DNA of 10,614 nucleotides. Origin: CBDCFL01 sp050300875 (GTDB lineage: Bacteria; Pseudomonadota; Alphaproteobacteria; Rhodobacterales; Rhodobacteraceae). Below, one piece after another: positions 1-7,007 of the stretch (position 1 is the stretch's first letter; each line of letters starts with the position of its first letter). Below the pieces are notes generated by a model. It had not been told where the DNA came from. It made no database searches and saw only the letters and a program-made list of their open reading frames with translations. A program made the translations under genes and the position numbers. The stretch covers positions 1 through 10,614 of the forward strand of contig JBNKYL010000044.1 of the NCBI GenBank assembly GCA_050300875.1, given 5' to 3'.

Positions 1-16
1 GATCGGTTGAATCAAA

Positions 17-44
17 CGAAGGGCGGGCAGGTTCCCGCCCTTCG
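17..44 (+). terminator. GC-rich stem-loop upstream of the permease genes
   Basis: An 11-bp perfect inverted repeat (CGAAGGGCGGG at 17-27, CCCGCCCTTCG at 34-44) encloses a 6-nt loop. No T-run follows, so it is not a textbook intrinsic terminator. In HAAT operons the substrate-binding protein gene usually precedes the permeases and is expressed more strongly. A stem here would fit partial termination or protection of the upstream mRNA 3' end. That role is inference; only the repeat is seen. Confidence 0.6.
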
Positions 45-78
45 ACACCACCGCAATACCATCAAAAAACATTCTGGG

Positions 79-101
79 GGGCTTGGGGTCTGACCAAGCC
101 C
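79..101 (+). other. Second leader hairpin just before livH
   Basis: GGGCTTGG (79-86) and CCAAGCCC (94-101) form an 8-bp perfect stem with a 7-nt loop, ending 13 nt before the livH-like ATG. The purine-rich AAAGGCGGGG that would serve as ribosome binding site lies just 3' of the stem and stays free. It may insulate or stabilise the start of the permease message after the 17-44 hairpin. Function is inferred. Confidence 0.4.
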
Positions 102-114
102 GAAAGGCGGGGCT

Positions 115-1146
115 ATGGACGCAATCATCCTTCAGTTTATAAATGGGCTGGACAAAGGGTCGGCCTATGCGCTGATCGCGCTTGGACTAACGCTCATCTT
201 CGGCACGCTTGGCGTGGTCAACTTCGCCCACGGCGCGTTGTTCATGATCGGCGCGTTTTGCGCGGTAACCGTGCAAAAGGTTCTCGGCCTTTCATATCTT
301 GTCGAAGATCCCGAGAAGAAAGACTTTCTGGGCAACCCTCTGCAAGTTGAAGTGCCCTATGTGGAAAGCTGGTTTGGCGTCGACGCTGGACAGTCGATCA
401 TCGACTGGTCCGTCCCACTGGCCATCTTGCTAACCATCCCCGTCATGCTTCTGGTTGGTTTCGTGATGGAACGCGGGCTGATCAAGCATTTCTACAAGCG
501 CCCCCATGCAGACCAGATCCTGGTGACCTTTGGTCTGGCCATCGTGCTACAGGAAATCGTCAAATACTATTTCGGCGCCAACCCGATCCAGACCCCTGCC
601 CCGGACGCTCTGGTCGGTACGTTCGATTTCGGTGTCCTGCTTGGGTTCGATCCAAACGTGGTCATCTATCCAATCTGGCGCTTGGTCTACTTCCTCTTCG
701 CGCTTGTCATCATCGCGGGCGTCTTCGGCTTCCTGCAATTCACCACTTTCGGGATGGTCGTGCGTGCCGGGATGGCCGACCGTGAAACGGTGCAGCTGCT
801 GGGGATCGACATCAACAAACGCTTCACGCTGATGTTTGGCCTGGCCGCCGCCGTGGCGGGACTTGCCGGGGTGATGTACGGGCCGATCCTGGCACCGAAC
901 TACCACATGGGCATGGATTTCCTCGTGCTCAGCTTTGTTGTGGTCGTGGTCGGTGGCATGGGCTCGTTGCCCGGTGCGGTCGCGGCGGGCTTCCTGCTGG
1001 GCATCCTGCAAAGCTTCGCGTCCATGAACGAGGTCAAGAATATCCTGCCGGGTATCGACCAGATCATCATTTACCTGATTGCCATCGTCATCCTGCTGAC
1101 CCGCCCGCGTGGGCTCATGGGTCGCAAGGGCGTGATGGAGGAATAA
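115..1146 (+). CDS. livH: Branched-chain amino acid-type ABC transporter permease (LivH family)
   Basis: This is the first inner-membrane permease of a HAAT-family importer, which moves amino acids, amides or other small organic solutes handed over by a periplasmic binding protein. The 343-residue product has the family's N-terminal motif GTLGVVNFAHGALFMIGA (about 30-47), the cytoplasmic coupling region around 210-254 (FGMVVRAGMADRETVQLLGI, ending AAAVAGLAGV) and the C-terminal GGMGSLPGAVAAG (280-292), with several hydrophobic helices. It is longer than E. coli LivH (308 aa) because of a polar insert at about 61-97, between the second and third helices. The ATG at 115 follows a purine-rich AAAGGCGGGG. 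The next permease begins 3 nt after its stop codon. The family is certain; the substrate is unknown. Confidence 0.93.
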   Translation: MDAIILQFINGLDKGSAYALIALGLTLIFGTLGVVNFAHGALFMIGAFCAVTVQKVLGLSYLVEDPEKKDFLGNPLQVEVPYVESWFGVDAGQSIIDWSVPLAILLTIPVMLLVGFVMERGLIKHFYKRPHADQILVTFGLAIVLQEIVKYYFGANPIQTPAPDALVGTFDFGVLLGFDPNVVIYPIWRLVYFLFALVIIAGVFGFLQFTTFGMVVRAGMADRETVQLLGIDINKRFTLMFGLAAAVAGLAGVMYGPILAPNYHMGMDFLVLSFVVVVVGGMGSLPGAVAAGFLLGILQSFASMNEVKNILPGIDQIIIYLIAIVILLTRPRGLMGRKGVMEE

Positions 1147-1149
1147 GAC

Positions 1150-2388
1150 ATGCTTGGACTGAACCCCAAAGACACCCGCTTCCTGATCATCGTCATTCTT
1201 CTGACGTTGTTCACCCCCATCCTTCTACAACCCTTCCCTGAAGGGTCGGCGATGGCGCAATTCAACGCGGGTTATCCCGATCTGATGCAGCGTTTCGCCA
1301 TCTTCGGGATCTTCGCCATCGGCTTCAACATCCTATTCGGCCTGACCGGATACCTTTCCTTCGGCCACGCCGCCTTTCTGGGGCTCGGCTCATACGCCAC
1401 GGTCTGGATGTACAAGCTTCTGAACTTCAACGTGCTTCCTGGCCTGATCCTCGCAATCATCGTATCCGGCCTGTTCGCGGTTGTGATCGGCTATATCTCG
1501 CTCCGCCGTTCGGGCATCTACTTCTCGATCCTGACGCTGGCCTTTGCCGAGATGTCCTATCGCATCGCCTATTCCGACCTTCTCGGCCGGTTCCTGGGCA
1601 CGACGATCACCAATGGTGAAACGGGACTACAGGTCTATTCCAACGATCCGCAGATCCTGCTGGGCGAAGGCGGCATAGAAACGACCCATTTCTTCGGGTT
1701 GCGCATGGCCGATAGCTGGATCGCCAATGTCGGGGGTTGGCAGTTCACCTTCAACTTCGGCTATTACTTCTGCGCCGTGATCGCGATCCTGGCTTTCTAC
1801 CTGTCACTGCGCATCTTCCGGTCGCCCTTTGGCTTGATGCTGCGCGCAGTGAAATCCAACCAGAACCGCATGAACTACACTGGCCTGTCCCCCCGCCCCT
1901 ACACGCTGGCTGCTTTCGTCATCTCCGGCATGTATGCCGGTCTGGCCGGCGGCCTGCTGGCGGCAATGGATCCGCTGGCCGGTGGTGAACGTATGTTCTG
2001 GACCGAAAGCGGCGCGGTTGTCTTGATGACGATCCTCGGCGGCGCGGGCACCCTGATGGGGCCGGTTCTGGGCGCTGGCTTTATCAAGTACTGCGAAAAC
2101 ATCTTTTCGAAGATCAACGACAACGTTCTGCATGGCTGGTTCGCCTGGATGCCGGACGGGCTGGAAGACTTCATGGTCACCATCGTTCACCCCTTCGTGG
2201 GCAAAGGCTGGCACCTGACGCTCGGCATCCTGTTCATGGCCGTCGTCATCTTCCTGCCTGGCGGTCTTGTCGAAGGCGGCACCAAGCTGTGGCGACTGGT
2301 CACCGGCAAGCGCAAGAAAGCGCCCACCGATGACCCTGAACATCACCCTGAGCCCGTACATTATGTGGCCGAGAAAGAGGAGTTCTGA
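1150..2388 (+). CDS. livM: Branched-chain amino acid-type ABC transporter permease (LivM family)
   Basis: This is the second permease, the presumed membrane partner of the livH-like product. The 412-residue protein carries the LivM signature GLTGYLSFGHAAFLGLGSY (64-82), the coupling segment SPFGLMLRAVKSNQNRMNYTG (225-245) and GGAGTLMGPVLGAG (297-310). A long polar loop (about 150-200) separates the helices before and after it, and a second loop at about 315-353 precedes the last helix. The cytoplasmic tail (about 385-412) is charged and holds several His and Pro residues. The start is fixed by GGAGGA at 1137-1142, 7 nt before the ATG and inside the end of livH, which implies translational coupling. 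The livG-like gene starts 3 nt downstream. Confidence 0.93.
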   Translation: MLGLNPKDTRFLIIVILLTLFTPILLQPFPEGSAMAQFNAGYPDLMQRFAIFGIFAIGFNILFGLTGYLSFGHAAFLGLGSYATVWMYKLLNFNVLPGLILAIIVSGLFAVVIGYISLRRSGIYFSILTLAFAEMSYRIAYSDLLGRFLGTTITNGETGLQVYSNDPQILLGEGGIETTHFFGLRMADSWIANVGGWQFTFNFGYYFCAVIAILAFYLSLRIFRSPFGLMLRAVKSNQNRMNYTGLSPRPYTLAAFVISGMYAGLAGGLLAAMDPLAGGERMFWTESGAVVLMTILGGAGTLMGPVLGAGFIKYCENIFSKINDNVLHGWFAWMPDGLEDFMVTIVHPFVGKGWHLTLGILFMAVVIFLPGGLVEGGTKLWRLVTGKRKKAPTDDPEHHPEPVHYVAEKEEF

Positions 2389-2391
2389 CCC

Positions 2392-3150
2392 ATGGCAATC
2401 CTCGAAGTCAAAGGCGTCAACAAGCGCTTCGGTGGTTTGCAGGCGCTCGGCGATGTGAACCTGTCCGTTCAGGAAAACACCGTCCATGCCATCATCGGCC
2501 CCAACGGCGCAGGCAAATCCACGCTGTTGAACGTTCTGGTGGGCAAGCTGATCCCTGACACTGGTTCAGTCATGTTCGACGGCCAGTCGGTTCTGGGCCG
2601 CACGCCGTATGAAATCAACCAGATGGGCATCAGCCGCGTCTTCCAGACGCCGGAAATTTTCGGCGATCTGACGGTGATCGAAAACATGATGATTTCATGT
2701 TTCGCCAAGCGCGACGGTGCCTATCGGCTGCACGCATTCGAAACCGTCGAGAACGAAAAGCAGTTGACGGAAAAGGCCGAAAGCATGTTGACCGACGTCA
2801 ACATGATAGAAAAGCGGAACATGCATGCTTCGTCCCTGTCACGCGGCGACAAGCGTCGGCTGGAAATGGCCATGTGCCTCGTGCAGGAACCGCGCCTGTT
2901 GTTGCTTGATGAACCGACGGCGGGCATGGCGCGCGCGGACACGGAAAATACCATCCAGCTGCTCAAGGACATCCGCAAGGACCGCAATATCACCATGGCG
3001 ATCATCGAACATGACATGAATGTGGTGTTTTCACTGGCTGAACGGATCACGGTGCTGGCGCAAGGCACGCCGCTGGTCGAAGACACGCCGGAAAACATCA
3101 AAGGGCACCCCAAGGTGCAGGAAGCTTATTTGGGACAAGCACATGCCTAA
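2392..3150 (+). CDS. livG: ABC transporter ATP-binding protein (LivG family)
   Basis: This is one of two cytoplasmic ATPases powering the importer. In its 252 residues the Walker A GPNGAGKS lies at 36-43, the Q-loop Gln at 85 (VFQTPEIF), Walker B LLLLDEP at 169-175 and the H-loop EHD with His207. The ABC signature reads LSRGDKRRLE (149-158) instead of the canonical LSGGQ or the usual LivG LSYGQQRRLE: the third residue is Arg and the fifth is Asp. The LivG-type ending (GTPLVEDTPENI, then KVQEAYLG) is present. A GAGGAG within the end of livM serves as ribosome binding site. The stop overlaps the livF start by 8 nt. I take it as functional; the altered signature may mark a HAAT subfamily. Confidence 0.93.
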   Translation: MAILEVKGVNKRFGGLQALGDVNLSVQENTVHAIIGPNGAGKSTLLNVLVGKLIPDTGSVMFDGQSVLGRTPYEINQMGISRVFQTPEIFGDLTVIENMMISCFAKRDGAYRLHAFETVENEKQLTEKAESMLTDVNMIEKRNMHASSLSRGDKRRLEMAMCLVQEPRLLLLDEPTAGMARADTENTIQLLKDIRKDRNITMAIIEHDMNVVFSLAERITVLAQGTPLVEDTPENIKGHPKVQEAYLGQAHA

Positions 3151-3934
3151 CAAACTTCTAGACCACGACGCCCGCGTCCAAGTGGAACGCCCCGACTGGG
3201 ACAAGCACGCCAGCAAGGCCAGAACCTCGCCCAGCTATTTTTCCGTCTGGGACGTGCACGCCTACTACGGCGAAAGCTACATCGTTCAGGGCGTCAGTTT
3301 TGACGTCAAGGAAGGTGAAATCCTTGCCCTGCTCGGGCGCAACGGCGCTGGCAAGACATCGACGCTTCGCGCCATCGCCCAGATCGGCAGCCCGCTGATG
3401 ACCCATGGCGAGGTTTGGCTGGACCACCAGCCGATCCACAACATGGCCAGCCATGAAGCATCCCGTGCGGGCCTTGGCCTTGTTCCCGAAGATCGCCGGA
3501 TCATTCCCGGCCTGACCGTGGAAGAAAACATCCAGCTCGCGCAGATTGCACCGCCCGTGGGATGGTCGCTCGAACGGCTCTATGATCTGTTCCCGCGCCT
3601 TGGTGAACGCCGCAAACAGGAAGGTGTCACACTGTCGGGCGGCGAACAGCAGATGTTGGCCATTGCCCGCGCTCTGTCGCGTGACATCAAGGTCCTTCTC
3701 CTCGACGAACCGTACGAGGGCCTGGCGCCAGTGATCGTGGACGAAATCGAAAAGACGCTCAACCTGATCAAGTCGCAGGGCATCACAACCGTGATCGTGG
3801 AACAGAACGCCTTGCGCGCCCTTGATCTTGCTGACCGAGCGGTCATCCTTGACACCGGCACAGTCGTCTTCGACGGCAGCGCACAAGAGGTGCTCGACAA
3901 CGAAGCGCTTCGCCACGAATATCTGGCCATCTGA
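3143..3934 (+). CDS. livF: ABC transporter ATP-binding protein (LivF family)
   Basis: This is the second ATPase of the importer, 263 residues from the ATG at 3143, which overlaps the livG stop by 8 nt (translational coupling). Walker A GRNGAGKT is at 65-72, signature LSGGEQQ at 164-170 and Walker B VLLLDEP at 184-190. The H-loop region reads VIVEQNAL, with Gln in place of His, as is normal in LivF proteins. About 33 extra charged residues (MPNKLLDHDARVQVERPDWD onward) precede the usual LivF beginning, here FSVWDVHAYYG at 33-43. An open frame continues upstream to 3020, but that stretch lies fully inside livG and is rejected as coding. The ribosome binding site is weak, consistent with coupling to livG. 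Confidence 0.92.
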   Translation: MPNKLLDHDARVQVERPDWDKHASKARTSPSYFSVWDVHAYYGESYIVQGVSFDVKEGEILALLGRNGAGKTSTLRAIAQIGSPLMTHGEVWLDHQPIHNMASHEASRAGLGLVPEDRRIIPGLTVEENIQLAQIAPPVGWSLERLYDLFPRLGERRKQEGVTLSGGEQQMLAIARALSRDIKVLLLDEPYEGLAPVIVDEIEKTLNLIKSQGITTVIVEQNALRALDLADRAVILDTGTVVFDGSAQEVLDNEALRHEYLAI

Positions 3935-3943
3935 GCCAGCTTC

Positions 3944-3964
3944 GGGCCGCCGCGAGGGCGGCCC
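3944..3964 (+). terminator. GC-rich hairpin between livF and acs
   Basis: GGGCCGCC (3944-3951) and GGCGGCCC (3957-3964) form a perfect 8-bp all-GC stem with a 5-nt loop, 10 nt after the livF stop. A-rich rather than T-rich sequence follows, so termination, if any, would be partial or factor-assisted. A -10-like TACAAT at 3968-3973 lies just downstream, but the position for its -35 falls in the hairpin and does not match. Partial terminator or mRNA-end stabiliser is the likely role. Confidence 0.55.
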
Positions 3965-3992
3965 AACTACAATAGAACACAAATCCAGGGGT

Positions 3993-5933
3993 ATGTCCGA
4001 GATGAAGACCCATCCGCCTTCCGCCGAATTCGTCAAGAACGCAAAGATCGACGCCGCCAAATACGACGCGATGTATGCTGAATCCATTGATGATCCTGAC
4101 GGTTTCTGGACGCGTGAGGCCCAGCGCATCACGTGGTCGAAGCCCTTCACCAAGGTCAAGAACGTCAATTTCGGTTATCCCGACGTTTCGATCAAATGGT
4201 TCGAGGATGGTGAACTGAACGCCTCGGTGAACTGCGTCGATCGCCACCTGCCCGAACGCGCCGAACAGACCGCGATCATCTGGGAAAGCGACGACCCGGA
4301 CCTTGCACATCATATTTCCTATGCCGAGCTGTCCGAGAACGTGAACAAGCTCGCCAACGTCTACAAAAGCTTGGGCGTCGGCAAAGGCGACCGGATCGTG
4401 CTCTACATGCCGATGATCCCCGAAGCCGCCTATGCCATGCTCGCCTGTGCGCGCATCGGTGCCGTGCATTCCATCGTCTTCGCAGGCTTCAGCCCCGAAG
4501 CTCTGGCCGCCCGCGTCGATGGCTGCAAGGCGTCGCTCGTCGTCACCGCGGATCAGGCCCCGCGCGGCGGCCGCAACACGCCGCTCAAATCCAATGTCGA
4601 CAAGGCGCTGGACATTTGCGGCGATACGCAGGTTCTGGTCGTCGAACGCACCGGCGGCGACGTGGACATGAAGGAAGGCCGCGACCATTGGTACGGCCCG
4701 CTCATGGCACAAGCCAGCCAGGATTGTCCGCCCGAACCGATGAACGCCGAAGACCCGCTGTTCATCCTTTATACGTCCGGTTCGACCGGCGCGCCCAAGG
4801 GCGTCGTCCACACGACCGGCGGCTACATGGTCTGGGCGTCGATGACGCATGAACTGGTCTTCGACTACCACGAAGGCGATATCTACTGGTGTACCGCCGA
4901 TGTCGGCTGGGTCACCGGCCACAGCTATATCGTCTACGGCCCGCTGGCCAATGGCGCCACCACGTTGATGTTCGAAGGCGTGCCCACCTACCCCGATGCG
5001 GGCCGGTTCTGGGCCGTATGTGAAAAGCACAAGGTTAACCAGTTCTACACGGCCCCGACCGCCATCCGCGCCCTGATGGCGCATGGCGAAGATCCGGTGA
5101 ACAAGCACGACCTGTCGTCGCTGAAACTCTTGGGCACCGTGGGCGAACCGATCAACCCGGAAGCCTGGGAATGGTATTTCCGCGTGGTCGGCAAGAACAA
5201 TTGCCCCATCGTCGACACGTGGTGGCAGACCGAAACCGGCGGCCACCTGATGACCCCCCTTCCCGGCGCACACGCGCTGAAACCGGGTGCGGCGATGAAA
5301 CCGTTCTTCGGTGTGCAACCGGTCGTGCTCGACCCGACCTCGGGCGCCGAAATTGACGGCAATCCCGCCGAAGGCGTGCTCTGCATAAAAGACAGCTGGC
5401 CCGGCCAGATGCGCACCGTGTTCGGCGATCACGAGCGCTTCGTGAAAACCTACTTCGCCGATTACAAAGGCTACTACTTCTCGGGCGACGGTTGTCGCCG
5501 GGACGAAGATGGCGATTACTGGATCACCGGCCGCGTCGATGACGTGATTAACGTGTCCGGCCACCGCATGGGCACGGCAGAGGTCGAAAGCGCGCTGGTC
5601 GCCCACCCCAAGGTCGCCGAAAGCGCCGTCGTGGGATACCCGCATGATATCAAGGGGCAAGGCATCTATTGCTACGTGACCCTGATGGCGGGCGAAGAAT
5701 ACACTGACGAGCTGAAGACCGAACTGCGCAACTGGGTCCGCAAGGAAATCGGCCCGATTGCCTCGCCCGACGTCATCCAATGGGCCCCCGGCCTGCCGAA
5801 AACCCGGTCCGGCAAGATCATGCGCCGTATCCTGCGCAAGATCGCCGAAAACGACTATGGCGCTTTGGGTGATACATCGACGCTCGCCGATCCATCGGTG
5901 GTCGATGACCTTATCAAGAACCGCGCCGGCTAA
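3993..5933 (+). CDS. acs: Acetyl-CoA synthetase (AMP-forming)
   Basis: This enzyme activates acetate with ATP and CoA to acetyl-CoA through acetyl-AMP in the cytoplasm. The 646-residue product has the ANL-family P-loop YTSGSTGAPKG (260-270), DTWWQTETGG (408-417), the hinge region SGDGCRRDEDGDYWITGR (497-514) and the C-terminal catalytic lysine in PKTRSGKIMRR (K608), the site acetylated by Pat-type enzymes in relatives. The acyl-pocket residues V307, T308, V383 and W411 match the acetate-specific set of Salmonella Acs, where a tryptophan limits chain length, so acetate rather than propionate is the likely main substrate. The ATG at 3993 matches the usual MSxxKTxPPSAEF beginning of homologues, but AGGGG (3987-3991) is better spaced for the ATG at 4002, so the true start could be three codons in. 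It lies 58 nt after livF. Confidence 0.96.
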   Translation: MSEMKTHPPSAEFVKNAKIDAAKYDAMYAESIDDPDGFWTREAQRITWSKPFTKVKNVNFGYPDVSIKWFEDGELNASVNCVDRHLPERAEQTAIIWESDDPDLAHHISYAELSENVNKLANVYKSLGVGKGDRIVLYMPMIPEAAYAMLACARIGAVHSIVFAGFSPEALAARVDGCKASLVVTADQAPRGGRNTPLKSNVDKALDICGDTQVLVVERTGGDVDMKEGRDHWYGPLMAQASQDCPPEPMNAEDPLFILYTSGSTGAPKGVVHTTGGYMVWASMTHELVFDYHEGDIYWCTADVGWVTGHSYIVYGPLANGATTLMFEGVPTYPDAGRFWAVCEKHKVNQFYTAPTAIRALMAHGEDPVNKHDLSSLKLLGTVGEPINPEAWEWYFRVVGKNNCPIVDTWWQTETGGHLMTPLPGAHALKPGAAMKPFFGVQPVVLDPTSGAEIDGNPAEGVLCIKDSWPGQMRTVFGDHERFVKTYFADYKGYYFSGDGCRRDEDGDYWITGRVDDVINVSGHRMGTAEVESALVAHPKVAESAVVGYPHDIKGQGIYCYVTLMAGEEYTDELKTELRNWVRKEIGPIASPDVIQWAPGLPKTRSGKIMRRILRKIAENDYGALGDTSTLADPSVVDDLIKNRAG

Positions 5934-5941
5934 GTCGCAAT

Positions 5942-5974
5942 AGACAGGCCTGACCAGTCGCGTTAGGCCTGTCT
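5942..5974 (+). terminator. Perfect hairpin between acs and the sugar kinase, enclosing the kinase ribosome binding site
   Basis: AGACAGGCCT (5942-5951) and AGGCCTGTCT (5965-5974) are exact reverse complements. Three further pairs inside (5952-5954 with 5962-5964, one G-U) give a 13-bp stem and a 7-nt loop. It starts 8 nt after the acs stop and ends 1 nt before the kinase ATG at 5976. The only Shine-Dalgarno-like AGG (5965-5967) lies in the 3' arm. No T-run follows. It may act as an acs 3'-end structure or weak terminator, and would restrict kinase translation. Confidence 0.6.
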
Positions 5975-5975
5975 G

Positions 5976-6896
5976 ATGACCAAACCCATCGTCGTTCTTG
6001 GTGTCTTCAACACCGACCTTACTTTTCGCGCCGACCGCATGCCACGGATCGGGGAAACCATTCATGGCAACGGCTTCGCCCTTGGCCCCGGCGGCAAGGG
6101 GTCCAACCAGGCCGTGGCCGCCGCCCGCGCCGGCGGGGATGCCCATATCATCACCCGGCTGGGCCGCGATCCCTTTGCGGACATCGCGCTTGATGTCTGG
6201 AAAAAAGCATCGGTAACCCCGCAGGTCACCCGACATGTTGGCCATACCGGAGCGGCACATATCTTCATCGAAGAGGCCACCGGCGACAACGCTATCATTG
6301 TCGCGCCGGGTGTCGCCGGGGATTTGTCGCCTGCCGACCTTGACGCCAACCGCGCCCTTATCGATTCTGCCGCCGTGTTCATAACTCAGCTTGAACAGCC
6401 TCTGGATGCCGCCAAACGCGGTCTGGAACTGGCGCGCGCCGCCGGCGTAACCACGATCCTCAACCCTGCCCCGGCCCGCGACCTGCCCGATGACATTCTG
6501 GCGCTTTGCGACGTGCTTACCCCCAACGAAACCGAAACCGAGGCGCTGACCGGCGTAACTGTCAAGGATACCGCCGATGCCGAGAAAGCCGCGCGCATAC
6601 TGTTGGGGCGCGGCGTCGGCGCGGTGATCGTCACCCTGGGCGAAAACGGCGCGCTTTACTGTGACGCATCGCAGGTCTTTCATACCCCAGCCATGTCCGT
6701 CGGTCCGGTTGTGGAAACTACCGGCGCCGGCGACTGTTTCAACGGCGCCTTTGCCGCCGCCATTGCCGAAGGTCAATCGCCATCATCGGCATTGAAATTC
6801 GCAACGGCCGCCGCCGCCATTTCCGTCACCCGGCCCGGCGCGGCCGAATCCATGCCGGATCGTACGGAAACCGACGCCCTGCTTTCGCTGCGCTAG
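5976..6896 (+). CDS. rbsK: Ribokinase-type PfkB family carbohydrate kinase
   Basis: This is a cytoplasmic ATP-dependent sugar kinase, most likely forming ribose 5-phosphate from ribose. The 306 residues match E. coli RbsK in length (309). The N-terminal substrate region GVFNTDLTF (9-17) and GPGGKGSNQAVAAARAG (37-53) match the ribokinase GGKGxNQ motif. TPNETE (182-187) and the PfkB signature ETTGAGDCFNGAFA (247-260), with the catalytic base D253, complete the fold. The ATG at 5976 directly follows the hairpin that covers its ribosome binding site, so expression may depend on ribosomes leaving acs or on unfolding. Ribose specificity is inferred from the motifs; a related pentose, nucleoside or other sugar remains possible. 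Confidence 0.88.
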   Translation: MTKPIVVLGVFNTDLTFRADRMPRIGETIHGNGFALGPGGKGSNQAVAAARAGGDAHIITRLGRDPFADIALDVWKKASVTPQVTRHVGHTGAAHIFIEEATGDNAIIVAPGVAGDLSPADLDANRALIDSAAVFITQLEQPLDAAKRGLELARAAGVTTILNPAPARDLPDDILALCDVLTPNETETEALTGVTVKDTADAEKAARILLGRGVGAVIVTLGENGALYCDASQVFHTPAMSVGPVVETTGAGDCFNGAFAAAIAEGQSPSSALKFATAAAAISVTRPGAAESMPDRTETDALLSLR

Positions 6897-6935
6897 CACA
6901 CGCAGCAAGACATTGGCACCGCTGCACAAATCTTG

Positions 6936-6979
6936 TTTTCCACAGGAAATCCACAAGTGAATTCAAAAACTTATCCCCA
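6936..6979 (+). promoter_or_regulatory. Cluster of DnaA-box-like 9-mers
   Basis: Compared with the consensus TTATNCACA, TTTTCCACA (6936-6944) and TTATCCCCA (6971-6979) each differ by one base, and AAATCCACA (6947-6955) by two. The first two start 11 bp apart, about one helical turn. The surrounding 80 bp are clearly more AT-rich than the flanking genes. A further near match, ATATCCACA, lies at 7481-7489. This could be a DnaA binding site controlling the adjacent RNA candidate. No other origin hallmark (dnaA, parAB, gidAB, hemE) is in view, so an origin is not claimed. Confidence 0.3.
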
Positions 6980-7007
6980 AGAAATTTCAAGCCTCTGCTG
7001 ATTTTTC

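Noticed and set aside
3020..3142. Upstream extension of livF to 3020
   Set aside because: The added codons lie entirely inside livG and give a Trp/Arg/Lys-rich, non-homologous sequence. The ATG at 3143 gives an overlap typical of coupled genes.
3843..6776. Very long minus-strand open frame of 977 codons opposite acs and the kinase
   Set aside because: It is the antisense shadow of two well-supported genes, common in GC-rich DNA, and its translation has no recognisable domain.
6924..6937. NrdR-like site around ACAAATCTTGT
   Set aside because: Only a 4-bp inverted repeat with a short spacer, no second box at the usual distance, and no ribonucleotide reductase gene nearby.
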